Shown: positions 7,216 through 16,513 of the stretch, one piece after another
Layout: each line of letters begins with the position of its first letter
How positions within the stretch are numbered: position 1 is the stretch's first letter
Assembly (NCBI RefSeq): GCF_021245725.1
Contig: NZ_JAJGSX010000032.1
Coordinates: 1-64,000, forward strand
DNA length: 64,000 bases
Direction of reading: 5' to 3'
Source of the DNA: Pseudonocardia sp. TRM90224
GTDB lineage: Bacteria; Actinomycetota; Actinomycetes; Mycobacteriales; Pseudonocardiaceae
Translations under genes and position numbers: made by a program
The notes under the pieces: generated by a model
Seen by the model: the letters and a program-made list of their open reading frames with translations, nothing else
The model's database searches: none
What the model was told of the DNA's origin: nothing

Positions 7216-8106
7216 ATGTCGACCACGACCTTCGTCCGCAACATCGCCCGCGCGTCGCTCGGACTCGTTGTCGCGGGTCTCGTCATCGGGACGGGCGGCA
7301 CCGCGTTCGCCGACACCTCCACCACGCCCCTCACCCCGCAGCCCGGCCCGTCCGCCGGCTCGTGGGAGGACGCCACCGCCGTGCTGACCGACCGCGCGGG
7401 CAAGCAGACGACGGTGAAGGCGACGTCGTTCCACTTCTGCAGCAACGTCGTCGGCGACGACATCACGCTCTCCGAGCGCCAGACGGTGCCGTTCGAGAAG
7501 ACCCTGCGGATCGACGTCGTGCACTCCGACGAGAAGCTGACCACCGACGGCAAGGCCGATCTCGCGGTGACGCTGCTCGACGGCCAGCAGCTCGCCGGCA
7601 CGGTCAGCTCGAACTGCGACTTCTCCGGCGACAGCAGCATCGGGCGCTTCAACATCTACCCGGAGGACCTGAAGTTCGTCGAGTTCAAGCGTGGCGCCGA
7701 GACGGCACCCGCGCCGGGCGGTACCGACGGCCCCGCCACCCCCGACGAGGTGCTCACGGTGAGCGGATCCCTGGGCGGAACGGTCGAGGCGACCAGCGTG
7801 ACCTGCACCCGGCTCGCCGGTGACAGCTGGTCGTGGCTGCTCGAGGGTTCGGTCGACGGCACGCCGGTGGAGATCACCTTCAACACCAACAACTACAAGG
7901 GCGCCGGCGACTACAACGCCACCGGTGTCACCGACGAGGCCGGCGGGCTCGTGACGCTGACGGCCGGCGAGGTCCAGGTGGTCACGAACGGCGCGACCAC
8001 GGGCAAGTTCACCGTCGCCGCCGACGAGAAGTCCGGTTCGATCGACGCCGCGCTCACGTCCCCGACCCAGGAGGTCCGGGTCGTCGGTTCGTGGCTCTGC
8101 TCGTAG
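7216..8106 (+). CDS. Secreted protein sharing the kinase extracellular domain
   Basis: 296 residues. A Sec-type signal peptide (cleavage likely after GTAFA) precedes two domains: a beta-rich domain of about 150 residues with two Cys (FHFCSN and NCDFSG) and a C-terminal domain closely resembling the extracellular domain of the kinase at 5371-6936 (CTRLAGDSWSW, GAGDYN, TGKFTV, GSWLCS). ATG 7216 is chosen because AGGAGC (7205-7210) precedes it and the signal peptide begins there. Divergent from the kinase by 279 bp; a strong hairpin follows the stop. The shared domain vaguely resembles mycobacterial LpqH-type lipoproteins. Function unknown; a ligand, co-sensor or decoy role is inference. Confidence 0.85.
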   Translation: MSTTTFVRNIARASLGLVVAGLVIGTGGTAFADTSTTPLTPQPGPSAGSWEDATAVLTDRAGKQTTVKATSFHFCSNVVGDDITLSERQTVPFEKTLRIDVVHSDEKLTTDGKADLAVTLLDGQQLAGTVSSNCDFSGDSSIGRFNIYPEDLKFVEFKRGAETAPAPGGTDGPATPDEVLTVSGSLGGTVEATSVTCTRLAGDSWSWLLEGSVDGTPVEITFNTNNYKGAGDYNATGVTDEAGGLVTLTAGEVQVVTNGATTGKFTVAADEKSGSIDAALTSPTQEVRVVGSWLCS

Positions 8107-8123
8107 TCGGCCTCGAGCGCGGC

Positions 8124-8160
8124 CGAGGGCGGCATCCCCAAGCGGGGGATGCCGCCCTCG
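8124..8160. terminator. Hairpin terminator between convergent genes
   Basis: Perfect 16-bp stem: CGAGGGCGGCATCCCC at 8124-8139 pairs with 8145-8160 around a 5-base loop. It lies 17 bp past the secreted-protein stop and just past the stop of the convergent osmC-like gene, so it probably works in both directions. No long T-run follows, as is common in actinomycetes. Confidence 0.85.
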
Positions 8161-8167
8161 GGCTTTC

Positions 8168-8605
8168 TCACGAGTGCAGGTGCGCCGTCACCCTGATCTC
8201 CGCAACCCCTTTCAGCGCGCGGGAGACCGCGCAGCCCGTCTCGGCCGCCTCGGCGTGCTTCTGGAGGGCGTCCGCGTCGACGCCGTCGATGTTGACCGTG
8301 GTGTCGAGCTCGACGAGGTCGATGGTCGGCACGCCGTCGACGGGCCGCAAGCGGACGCGCGCGTTGGTGGCGACGCTGCGCGGGACGAGGCCGGCCTGCG
8401 TGAGGACGTACGTCAACGACATGGAGAAGCACCCGGCGTGTGCGGCGGCGAGCAGCTCCTCGGGGTTGGTGCTGCCCGCGGCGTCGTCGGTGAAGCGGGA
8501 GCGGAAGCTGTAGTCGGCCTCCCAGCGCTGGGGACCGACGGCCAGGCGGCCGCTCCCATCCTGCAGGTCGCCGGTCCAGGTGGCGCTTCCGATGCGTGCG
8601 GCCAT
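8168..8605 (-). CDS. osmC: OsmC-family peroxiredoxin
   Basis: 145-residue OsmC/Ohr-type protein, normal length for the OsmC branch; reduces organic hydroperoxides in the cytoplasm. The two redox cysteines are in HAGCFSMSL and ETGCAVSRAL, and NPEELLAAAHAGCFS is the family signature. It follows the quinone-oxidoreductase gene on the same strand after 3 bp, so the two probably form an oxidative-stress operon. Confidence 0.92.
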   Translation of the reverse strand: MAARIGSATWTGDLQDGSGRLAVGPQRWEADYSFRSRFTDDAAGSTNPEELLAAAHAGCFSMSLTYVLTQAGLVPRSVATNARVRLRPVDGVPTIDLVELDTTVNIDGVDADALQKHAEAAETGCAVSRALKGVAEIRVTAHLHS

Positions 8606-8608
8606 CGT

Positions 8609-9643
8609 TCAGTTCCTCTCGTTGTTGGGTGCCATGGCGATGACGATCTTCCCGAGCGCGGACCCGCCGAGGTAGTGGCGGAAAGCTTGGGGCGCGTCGT
8701 CGAAGGGGAAGATCCGGTCGAGGACCGGCCGGATCCGGTGTGCGCTCACGGCGCGGACGAGCCCGGCGAGCTGGGCGCGACTGCCGACCGCGACCGGCCG
8801 GAGCGTCGCGCCCGTGGTGAAGATCGTGTAAGGGTCGAGGGTGGCGGGCGGGCGCCCGCCGACGAAGCCGACGACGGCGATCTCGCCGCCGAGCGCGACG
8901 GCGGCCAGCGACGACTCCAGCGTCCCTGCTACGTCGACGACGAGATCTGCGCCGCGCCCGCCCGTCGCCGCGCGGACGGCTGCCGGCCAGTCCGCGTTGT
9001 CGCGGTAGTTCAGCACCACGTCCGCGCCGAGCTCGCGCAACAGGCCGGCACGCTCGTCGTTCCCGGTCGTGGCGATCACCCGCGCACCCATCGCGCTCGC
9101 CAGCTGCACCGCGAAGAGCGACACCCCGCCGGTGCCGAGGGTCAGCACGGTGTCGCCGCGGTGCGTACCGCGGCCGCCGGTGAGCGCGTTCCACGCGGTG
9201 AGGCCGGCGACCGGCAGGGTGGCCGCCTCGGCGTCGGTGAGATCGGCAAGATCGTTCGGGAGCTCGACGAGCGCGGTGGCCGGCAGCAGGACGTGCTCGG
9301 CGAGCATGCCGTCGAGCGAGCCGCCGATCTGGTCGACGACGTCGAGCGAGAACGGCCCGTCCTGCCAGCGCGGGAACGCTGCGACGACGACCCGCGCGCC
9401 CACCGGGGGCGCGCTGACGTCCGGTCCCGCTGCGGCCACGACGCCGACACCCTCGGCGAGCGGGATCCCGCCGTCCCGGACGGGGAGCACATACCTGCCT
9501 TCCAGGATCATCGCCTCGCGGTAGCTGATCGAGGCGGCCCGCACCTCGACGAGCACCTCGCCGGGGCCGGGCACGGGGAGTTCGGAGACGTCGAGGCGGA
9601 GGCCGTCGAGGCCGGTGCCCGCGTCGAGCCGGTAACTGCGCAT
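8609..9643 (-). CDS. Zinc-independent quinone/alcohol oxidoreductase (MDR family)
   Basis: 344 residues with a GroES-like N-terminal domain (VPGPGEVLVEVRAAS) and a Rossmann domain (LGTGGVSLFAVQLASAMGA, then ATTGNDERA). It lacks the structural zinc Cys cluster, like quinone reductases and YhdH-type enzymes, and should use NADPH to reduce quinones or enones. ATG 9641-9643 fits the family start; an upstream in-frame start (9679) would add 12 unlikely residues. Operon with osmC downstream; divergent from an XRE regulator 95 bp away that is the obvious candidate controller. Confidence 0.88.
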   Translation of the reverse strand: MRSYRLDAGTGLDGLRLDVSELPVPGPGEVLVEVRAASISYREAMILEGRYVLPVRDGGIPLAEGVGVVAAAGPDVSAPPVGARVVVAAFPRWQDGPFSLDVVDQIGGSLDGMLAEHVLLPATALVELPNDLADLTDAEAATLPVAGLTAWNALTGGRGTHRGDTVLTLGTGGVSLFAVQLASAMGARVIATTGNDERAGLLRELGADVVLNYRDNADWPAAVRAATGGRGADLVVDVAGTLESSLAAVALGGEIAVVGFVGGRPPATLDPYTIFTTGATLRPVAVGSRAQLAGLVRAVSAHRIRPVLDRIFPFDDAPQAFRHYLGGSALGKIVIAMAPNNERN

Positions 9644-9738
9644 GCCATGAGCTTCGCCGCCCGCGGAGGCGCCGCCCATTACCTCCTAGGTGCAGTGGCG
9701 GCTAGATACAGTGCCGGCCCGCCCCTACCCTCGCAACC

Positions 9739-10530
9739 ATGAGCGACGCGGGTGAGGTGCTGCGGTTCTGGCGGCGCCGCCGCGGCGTCAGCCAGCTGGA
9801 GCTCGCCACCACGACGGGGGTCTCCACCAAGCACCTCAGCTTCGTCGAGAACGGGCGGGCCCGCCCCAGCCGGCAGCTGCTCGTGCACCTCGCCGACGCC
9901 CTGGACATGCCCCTGCGCGAGCGCGACCGCCTGCTGCTCGCAGGCGGCTACGCGCCCCCGCAGGGCAGCGGCTCCCGGGATCGCGCGCTGCGCCCGGTGC
10001 GGCAGGCGCTCGACACGCTGCTCGCCGCGCACGAGCCGAACCCGGCGATCGTGGTCGACGCCCGCTGGGACCTCGTGGCCGCCAACGCCGCCGCCGACCT
10101 GCTGTGGGACGGCGTCGACCCGGCGCTGATGACGCCGCCGGTCAACATGCTGCGGCTCTCGACGCACCCCGAAGGCCTGCCGCGGATCTCCACCGCCACC
10201 CCCGTGTGCAGCCTGCCGTTGATCACCCGGCTGCGCCGGATGGCCGACGAGGACGCCGACGACGCGCTGCTCGACCTCGTGCTGGAGGCCGAGCGGCACC
10301 TCGCCGCGGCCGCCGGGCAGCCGCCGCCCAAGTGGACCGGCGACGGCGTGATGGCCGGTTTCGAGCTCAAGACCCGCCTCGGCGTGGTCGGCCTGCACAC
10401 CGTGATTGCGACGCTCGGCGCCCCGCTCGACGTCGGCGCGGCCGACCTGGCACTGGAGACGTTCCTCCCCGTCGACGAGCAGAGCGCCGCCCTGCTGCGC
10501 GAGCTGGCGGCCACCCGGCCCGGCGCATGA
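9739..10530 (+). CDS. XRE-family regulator with MmyB-like ligand domain
   Basis: 263 residues. A helix-turn-helix covers about residues 5-62 (RRGVSQLELATTTGVSTKHLS). The rest matches the MmyB-like (PAS-related) ligand-binding domain common in actinobacteria: PNPAIVVDARWDLVAAN, then NMLRLSTHPEGL. Such proteins often regulate a divergent oxidoreductase, which is the arrangement here (quinone reductase plus osmC). Start ATG 9739. Confidence 0.88.
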   Translation: MSDAGEVLRFWRRRRGVSQLELATTTGVSTKHLSFVENGRARPSRQLLVHLADALDMPLRERDRLLLAGGYAPPQGSGSRDRALRPVRQALDTLLAAHEPNPAIVVDARWDLVAANAAADLLWDGVDPALMTPPVNMLRLSTHPEGLPRISTATPVCSLPLITRLRRMADEDADDALLDLVLEAERHLAAAAGQPPPKWTGDGVMAGFELKTRLGVVGLHTVIATLGAPLDVGAADLALETFLPVDEQSAALLRELAATRPGA

Positions 10531-10557
10531 TCTCTGTGAGGTCATGAGCAGCGTCTG

Positions 10558-12102
10558 TCAGCTGGACGCCCGCAGCGAGTCCCACAGCCCGCAGTTGTGC
10601 TTCGCCGCGAAGTCCACCGGTGCCATACCCGTGGTGGAGACGGCCTGCACCCCACCGGTCCGGACGTCCGGCCAGTCCGGGCCCGGGATCCCGGTGCGGG
10701 CGAAGGCCGTCCACCTGTCGATCAGCTGCTGCGCCAGCGCCTCCTGCGCTGCTGTGCGTTGCGGCTTGGGTCGCCCGGGGAAGTTGCTGTCGAAGAAGTA
10801 CGGGACGTCGACGCCGTGGTGGGCGCCCAGCTCGACCCCGGCGACCTCGCCCGGCTTGGGCTCGGTGAACTCGAACGCGTACACCGGCTCGCGAGTGGCC
10901 TCGAAGAACGACCTCGACGTGCACGAGCCCAGCATGCGGCCCTCGTCGGACAGCGCGGTGGCCAGCGCGACCCGGGCCGACGGGTAGGCGTCGAGCGGGT
11001 AGCCGGCCGCGACGCGCTCGGCGTCGGCACCGAAGAACACCTCAAGCATCTCCGGGTACGACGCCGTGGCCGCCCGCTTGTCCTGGGCGACGAAGACACG
11101 CATCTCGTCGGACGTCACGCCGTGGATCATCGGGACGTCGTTCGAGGTGCCCGCGCGGAAGGCGTCCAGCGGGTCGACGGGCAGTGCCGCGGTGCCCGTG
11201 ACAGGCAGCCACGGCCGTTCCGCCCCGGTCCGGATCGCGCCGCTGACCTGCTCCTCCGGCATCCCGACCAGCCGTTCGACGGGCAGCGCCCGCAGGCACG
11301 CGACGTCGGGGCAGCCCAGCCGGTCCGCGATGGTCGTGGCCCGGGAGTGGGCCTTCGCGAGCGGCAGCATCGCGTTCGAGCAGGGCGCGCTCTGCAGGAT
11401 CGCCTTGTCGAACAGGCCGCGCGCTGCCGGCGACGCCATCTGCGCGCACGTTGCGAACGCGCCGGACGACTCACCCCAGAGCGTCACGTTGCGCGGGTCG
11501 CCGCCGAACGCGGCGGCGTTCTCCCGCACCCAGCGCAGCGCGGCCTGCTGATCGGCGAGTCCGAAGTTGCCGACCGCCGGGTCGTCGAACCCCGGGTGGG
11601 CCAGGAAGCCCAGCGCGCCGAGCCGGTAGTTGATCGTCACGACGACGACGTCGCCGCGGTCGACGACACGGGCCGGGTCGTAGGGCGCGCCCTGCCCGCT
11701 GGAGAAGCCGCCGCCGTGCACGAAGACCATCACCGGCCGGCCCGCGCCGGCTCCGCGGGGCGCGTCGACGTTCAGGTAGAGGCAGTCCTCGCTGCCCTGG
11801 ACCCCCTCGCCGGACGCCTGCGAGCACGGCTGCGACGGCGTGGTGCCGTCGCGGACGCCGGCCCAGCCGGCGACCGGCTGCGGGGATCTCCACCGGAGTT
11901 CACCGACGGGTGGGGCCGCGTACGGGATGCCCTGCACCCGTAGGTGGGTGTCGGTCGCGACCCCGCGGACCTCGCCGCCCGTCACCTGGACGACGGCCGG
12001 ATCGGGGGCGGTCTGCGGAGCGGGGGTACCGCAGGCCGCGAGGGCGGCGGCGGTTGCGAAGGCGGCCACAGCCGTGGTCGAAATGCGAAGTTTCGATGGC
12101 AT
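10558..12102 (-). CDS. Type B carboxylesterase lipoprotein
   Basis: 514-residue alpha/beta hydrolase. The N-terminus is a lipoprotein signal with lipobox LAAC (Cys about 24). The nucleophile elbow is GESSGA (Ser about 211), and the oxyanion motif is HGGGFSSG; a type B signature EDCLYLNV is present. Expected on the outer face of the membrane, cleaving carboxylic esters of unknown substrate. It is convergent with the XRE regulator; its start lies 47 bp from the stop of the HTH/NB-ARC gene upstream on the same strand. Confidence 0.9.
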   Translation of the reverse strand: MPSKLRISTTAVAAFATAAALAACGTPAPQTAPDPAVVQVTGGEVRGVATDTHLRVQGIPYAAPPVGELRWRSPQPVAGWAGVRDGTTPSQPCSQASGEGVQGSEDCLYLNVDAPRGAGAGRPVMVFVHGGGFSSGQGAPYDPARVVDRGDVVVVTINYRLGALGFLAHPGFDDPAVGNFGLADQQAALRWVRENAAAFGGDPRNVTLWGESSGAFATCAQMASPAARGLFDKAILQSAPCSNAMLPLAKAHSRATTIADRLGCPDVACLRALPVERLVGMPEEQVSGAIRTGAERPWLPVTGTAALPVDPLDAFRAGTSNDVPMIHGVTSDEMRVFVAQDKRAATASYPEMLEVFFGADAERVAAGYPLDAYPSARVALATALSDEGRMLGSCTSRSFFEATREPVYAFEFTEPKPGEVAGVELGAHHGVDVPYFFDSNFPGRPKPQRTAAQEALAQQLIDRWTAFARTGIPGPDWPDVRTGGVQAVSTTGMAPVDFAAKHNCGLWDSLRASS

Positions 12103-12149
12103 GTGATGACGATCGTCGGCAGGTTGTGTTCAGGTCGTCACCCGGTGGT

Positions 12150-14690
12150 CTACTCCGGGGATACCGCGGGCGGAGTACGGGCGGGCAGCGCCCGCAGGTG
12201 GGCGTCGAGGGCCGGCATGGTCGTCTCCTCGTCGTCGGTGGTGTTGATGCCCACCCGCACGAGGATGTCCGCGGCCTCCTGCCAGTGCTGGCGGGCCCGC
12301 TCCAGCTGGTCCAGCGCGAAGTACGCGCGGGCGAGGCCGTCGTGCGCGCGGGCCTGGTCGGCGGAGTGGCCGAGCGTGACGGCAAGGTCGAGCGCGACCC
12401 GGTGGCATGCGAGAGAACGGTGGGCCGCACCGGTGCTGAGCCGGAGCCGGCCGATGGCCTGGTGCACCTCGAACTGGTTGTTGACGTCGCCGAGCTCGAC
12501 GGCGAGGGTGAGCGCCCGCTCGAAGGCGCGGTCCGCCTCCTCGTGCCGCCCCACAAGGCGGTGGATGATCCCGAGCCCGAGCAGTGCGCCAAGCTCGGCA
12601 CTGCGGCTCCTGATGGCCCGCGCCACGACGAGCGTCTGTTCGAAGGCGTCGGCCGCCTGCTCGCGCCGGCCCTTCAGCCGGTGCACGTGCCCGAGTCCGC
12701 GCAGTGCCCGGACCTCGTCGTGCGGGTTGCCGATGTCGCGGGCGATCGTGAGTGCGCGTTCGAGGTGCTCGGTGGTGGGTCGCCCGCTGTTCATCTCGGC
12801 CCAGCCGAGGCCGACCAGCACCGTCATCTCCCCGCAGCGATCCCGCGTCCGCCGGGCGATGCGCAGCGCTTCCTGGCCGAGGACGACGGCCTGCTCGGGC
12901 CGGTCCCTGGCCCGCACGACCTCGGCGAGCCCGGCCAGCGCGGCCACCTCGACCGCGCTGAGCCTGAGGTCGCGGGCGAGGTCGCGGGCGAGCCGGTAGC
13001 ACTCCGCGGCCGAGTCCTGCCGCCCCAGCGGCCACCGGATGTCCCCCAGGCACAGCAGCACCTTCGCTTCGCCGGACCGGTCGCCGCTCCCGCGAGCGGC
13101 GCTCAGCGCCCGGACGTAGAGCTGCTCCGCATCGGCGAGCGGCCCCTGCGAGCGGAGGTGTCGGTGCAGCGTGACGGCCAGGTGCACGGCGTGTCCCGGC
13201 CAGCCGTGCCTGGCTGCGTGCTGGGCGACCGCCAGCAGGTTCGATAGCTCGGTGCCGAGCCAGACGTTCGCCGATTCGGCATCGCGGGCGGCGGGAGCGG
13301 CGCCGGGCGGCGCGGTGGGGTAGGCGACGTCCATCGCCGCCGCGGCGGCATCGCGGTAATGGTCCAGCAGCCTGCCGATCGCCTCCCTTCCCTCCTGGTC
13401 GGCGCCTGCCGGCGGCCCCTGCGCTCCCGCGTGAGCGCGGACGAGGTCGTGGAACCGGTAGCGCCGCGGCGTCAGCTCCTGGAGCAGGTTGGCGTCGAGC
13501 AGCTCGCCGATCAGCCGGTCGGCCGTGACGGCGATCGGAGCGGTCAGCGCCGCCACGGCGTCGTGGTCGAAGTCGGCGCCCGGGTGCAGACCGAGCAGCC
13601 GGTAGACGAGCTGGAGGTCGGTGCCCAGTTGACGTACCGACAGGTCGAGGGCGGCGGTGACGCTGCGATGCCCCACATCGAGCGCCGAGAGGCGGTGCTG
13701 CTGGTTCGCGAGGCCCTGGACGAGGTGCCCCACGGTCCACACGGGGTGCGAACGCAGGCGGGCCGCAGCGATGCGGATCGCCAGCGGCAGCCGTCCGCAC
13801 AGCTCGACGACCTCCGCCAACGCGTCGGGCGGCGCATCGGCGGTGCGCTGCTCACCGGCGATGCGGCGGAACAGGGCGATCGCGTCCGACCGGGTCAGCA
13901 CGTCCAGCGAGACGGCGTGGGTGTTGTCCAGCCCGGTGAGCCGCCGCCGGCTCGTGACGAGGACGAGGCAGCCGGGTGTCCCCGGCAGCAACGGCCGGAC
14001 CTGCGCCTCGCTCGCGGCGTTGTCGAGCAGGAGCAACACCTGCCGGTCGGCGAGCCGGCTGCGGTAGAGCGCCGCGCGGTCGTCCAGGTGTTCCGGGACC
14101 TGGTCGGCCGAGACGCCGAGCGTGCGCAGCAACCGGTCGAGCGCATCGGCCGCGTCCACGGGCGGCACGCCGTCGGTGTGGCCGTGCAGGTCGAGGAAGA
14201 GCTGCCCGTCGGGGAAGCGGTCGGCCATCCGGTGGGCGGCATGGATCGCGAGTGCGGTCTTGCCGATCCCGGCCATGCCGTCGATCGCACTGATGACCAC
14301 GGTCGTCGCGTCGTCGAGGTGCTCGAAGCCCGCGAGCTCGGACGCCCTGCCGGTGAAGGCGGGGGAGGCGGCCGGCAGCTGCCGTGGCGCCTCCGGCGTG
14401 GGTGTGGAACCCGCGTCCGGGTACGGCGGGGGCGCGGCCTCCGGGTCCTCGGTGACGGCCGCCACCAGCGTCGCTTCCTCGGGAGCGCTCAGCCCCAGCA
14501 CGGTGGCGAGCAGTCGCACCGTCGTGACCTGCGGCCGGGCGACCTCGCCGGACTCCAGCCGGCGGATCGTCCGCGCGCTGATCCCTGCGCGGTCGGCGAG
14601 CTGCGCCTGGGTGAGCAGCGCACGCTCCCGCCAGATGCGCAGCAGCTGCGCCACACTCCCGTCGCCGGTCGGATCGGGTCGCACCGTCAT
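12150..14690 (-). CDS. XRE-HTH / NB-ARC / TPR STAND regulator
   Basis: 846 residues. Domains: XRE-type HTH (about 8-65, TQAQLADRAGISARTIRRLE), an NB-ARC STAND ATPase (P-loop GMAGIGKTAL near 141, Walker B VLLLLDN, LVTSRRR, GRLPLAIRIAA), and a long C-terminal array of TPR helices. This AfsR/SARP-like arrangement with XRE in place of a winged helix is common in actinomycetes for ligand-gated transcription factors. Two adjacent ATG codons (14693 and 14690) are possible starts after a GGGGGG ribosome-binding run. The esterase downstream might be a target. A STAND immune role is less likely because a DNA-binding domain, not an effector, is at the N-terminus. Confidence 0.9.
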   Translation of the reverse strand: MTVRPDPTGDGSVAQLLRIWRERALLTQAQLADRAGISARTIRRLESGEVARPQVTTVRLLATVLGLSAPEEATLVAAVTEDPEAAPPPYPDAGSTPTPEAPRQLPAASPAFTGRASELAGFEHLDDATTVVISAIDGMAGIGKTALAIHAAHRMADRFPDGQLFLDLHGHTDGVPPVDAADALDRLLRTLGVSADQVPEHLDDRAALYRSRLADRQVLLLLDNAASEAQVRPLLPGTPGCLVLVTSRRRLTGLDNTHAVSLDVLTRSDAIALFRRIAGEQRTADAPPDALAEVVELCGRLPLAIRIAAARLRSHPVWTVGHLVQGLANQQHRLSALDVGHRSVTAALDLSVRQLGTDLQLVYRLLGLHPGADFDHDAVAALTAPIAVTADRLIGELLDANLLQELTPRRYRFHDLVRAHAGAQGPPAGADQEGREAIGRLLDHYRDAAAAAMDVAYPTAPPGAAPAARDAESANVWLGTELSNLLAVAQHAARHGWPGHAVHLAVTLHRHLRSQGPLADAEQLYVRALSAARGSGDRSGEAKVLLCLGDIRWPLGRQDSAAECYRLARDLARDLRLSAVEVAALAGLAEVVRARDRPEQAVVLGQEALRIARRTRDRCGEMTVLVGLGWAEMNSGRPTTEHLERALTIARDIGNPHDEVRALRGLGHVHRLKGRREQAADAFEQTLVVARAIRSRSAELGALLGLGIIHRLVGRHEEADRAFERALTLAVELGDVNNQFEVHQAIGRLRLSTGAAHRSLACHRVALDLAVTLGHSADQARAHDGLARAYFALDQLERARQHWQEAADILVRVGINTTDDEETTMPALDAHLRALPARTPPAVSPE

Positions 14691-14868
14691 CATCCCCCCT
14701 GACACGGCCGCCACGATGCCAGATGCATCCGCTGAGTTGCGATACTTCAGCGAAATGCGTCTTTACTGCCACGTTGGCCTACGGAACGGACATCTCGTGC
14801 GTTGACGCTGGCGCCCGCCGACGTGGGCCTCCATGGTCGCGGCGGATGCCACGAAAGGACGGGGAACG

Positions 14869-15282
14869 ATGAGAATCGCGGTCTGGATCGTGTCGGCGCT
14901 GCTGGCGCTGGCCTTCTTGTTCATCGGTGGGACGAAGGTGCTGATGCCCGTGGCCGACATGGAGGCCGCGAGCATGGGCGTCCCGGTTGTGCTCCTCAAG
15001 ATCGCCGGCGTGGCCGAGGTGCTCGGCGCGTTCGGCATCATCCTGCCGGCGGCGACCAGGATCCTGCCGGCGCTCACCCCCGTCGCGGCTGCGGGGCTCA
15101 CCCTCACCATGGTCGGCGCCACCGTCATCAACATCGGCCTCGGCATCTACGCGCTGGCCGCGCAGACGGCCGTGCTCGGCCTGCTGGCCGCGCTCGTGGC
15201 GTGGGCCCGGTTCGGGCCGGCCGCGATCGCACCACGAGGGCAGGCGCCCGTCAGGTCACGCGACGCCGCACCCTCCACGTAA
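14869..15282 (+). CDS. DoxX-like membrane protein
   Basis: 137 residues with four transmembrane helices (about 4-22, 40-62, 66-86, 92-112), a DoxX/DUF4870-like small membrane protein. Start ATG 14869 is preceded by GGACGGGGAACG; an upstream ATG (14833) has no good site. Monocistronic; followed directly by a large hairpin. Function in actinobacteria is not settled. Confidence 0.8.
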   Translation: MRIAVWIVSALLALAFLFIGGTKVLMPVADMEAASMGVPVVLLKIAGVAEVLGAFGIILPAATRILPALTPVAAAGLTLTMVGATVINIGLGIYALAAQTAVLGLLAALVAWARFGPAAIAPRGQAPVRSRDAAPST

Positions 15283-15359
15283 CCGAACTCCCCCACCCGT
15301 TTTGCCAACCTGCACGCCTTCCAGGGTGTGTGAGTTGGCAAAACGGTGGGGAAGTTCGG
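15283..15359. terminator. Large hairpin between convergent genes
   Basis: Arm 15283-15309 (starting CCGAACTC, ending GTTTTGCCAAC) pairs with 15334-15359 (starting GTTGGCAAAACGG), about 26 bp with one mismatch and one bulge, around a 24-base loop. It starts right after the DoxX stop and ends 2 bp before the convergent acyltransferase stop. It serves as a bidirectional terminator but is long enough to be a REP-type element as well. Confidence 0.8.
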
Positions 15360-15361
15360 GG

Positions 15362-16426
15362 TTACCGGGCGCTGGCCGGCGTTGCCCGTTTCATGGTGCT
15401 GGCAGCTGTGGCACGCAGCCGGCCCACGACGGCGCGCCCCCGCCGCGCGGCCAGCGTCGACGCGCCCCGGATCGAGCGCTGGTAGACGGTCAGCTGCTTG
15501 ATGTCGTGCAACTGGTCGGTCCACTGCAGCTTGTACCGCTCGGCCGAGCCCAGCAGTTCGTACGTCGTCTGCCCGAGATCGAACGAGCGCTTGATCATGT
15601 CGTGGCGGAGGACGAGTCCGGGGGCGAGCGCGCGCAGCTCCGGGTCGAACCCGGTCTTGAGGAAGAAGTGCGACGTCTGGTCCTCGAGGCAGATGTCGGC
15701 GGCGATCGCCTTGCCGTCGAGCTTGAGCGTTGCGATGCGCAGGAACCCGGCCTCCGCGGCCCATCCGGAGAGCGCCCGGTAGAACCGCTCCGTGTCGGGC
15801 CGGGACGTGATGGCGGTGCCGCTTTCCCCCTTCCAGCCGAGCGCCTCGATGCGGAACGTCTCGTCGAGCAGGTGCGGCAGATCGTCGCACCCGTCCGAGA
15901 CGTCGAGCTCCAGCTGTCCCTTCCCTGCCAGCTTGCGTCGACGGCGTTCGAGCTGCTTGAGCCACCGCTGGTCGCGGCCTCGCAGGTAGCTGTCGAAGTC
16001 CTGGTCGATCGGGACGTAAGGCGAGCGTTGCAGGGTCTGGACGTCGGTGGCGCACCGCCGCGACGCGGCCGCTGCCGTCATCGCGGTGCAGTCGCGGGGC
16101 ATCAGGTGACCGATGACCGTCGACGACCCGGTTGCGGCCAGCACCAGCTCGCAGAGCTCTTGCACGGCTTCGTCGTCCGCGGCCACGGGACCGAAGACGA
16201 ACGTGTGCCAGTTGTCCATTCCTCGCAGCTGCCCTCGGTTCCGCAGCATCGGGAGAACTCCGACGAGCCGGCCGTCGCGGCGGGCCTCGATGATTTCCGG
16301 ATCGCCGCTGCCGAACGCCTCCCACCAGGCGCGGAACCATCCGGGGCGGTGGAACGGGGTCGCGCCTCCCGTCCGGTCCGCCAGCTCGTCCCATTCGGCG
16401 GCAAGGGTGTCGTCGATGAAGTTCAT
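15362..16426 (-). CDS. BioF2-like/GNAT-fold acyltransferase
   Basis: 354 residues with the Acetyltransf_6 (FemAB-like, BioF2-type) layout: TPFHRPGWFRAWWEAFG at the N-terminus, a basic coil (RWLKQLERRRRKL) in the middle, and HFFLKTGFDPELRALAPGLVL in the acyl-CoA-binding part. Relatives act in polysaccharide or cell-envelope synthesis. No membrane helix or signal. Stands alone; convergent with the DoxX gene. Substrate unknown. Confidence 0.8.
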   Translation of the reverse strand: MNFIDDTLAAEWDELADRTGGATPFHRPGWFRAWWEAFGSGDPEIIEARRDGRLVGVLPMLRNRGQLRGMDNWHTFVFGPVAADDEAVQELCELVLAATGSSTVIGHLMPRDCTAMTAAAASRRCATDVQTLQRSPYVPIDQDFDSYLRGRDQRWLKQLERRRRKLAGKGQLELDVSDGCDDLPHLLDETFRIEALGWKGESGTAITSRPDTERFYRALSGWAAEAGFLRIATLKLDGKAIAADICLEDQTSHFFLKTGFDPELRALAPGLVLRHDMIKRSFDLGQTTYELLGSAERYKLQWTDQLHDIKQLTVYQRSIRGASTLAARRGRAVVGRLRATAASTMKRATPASAR

Positions 16427-16513
16427 AGCACTCCACTGGCTCCGCGCGTGCGGAGTCGAATAGTGGGGATGGTGGACCGTTCACTGATCGGCGGCCGGCG
16501 TGCCGCCCGGCCG

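Noticed and set aside
12130..13800. Long Arg/Ala-rich minus-strand ORFs and other antisense ORFs over 400 codons
   Set aside because: They shadow real genes in high-GC DNA; composition is Arg/Pro/Ala-rich without family motifs.
12150..14690. STAND ATPase as an antiviral Avs-type defence gene
   Set aside because: It has an N-terminal HTH and TPR tail as in AfsR-like regulators and no effector domain or defence neighbours.
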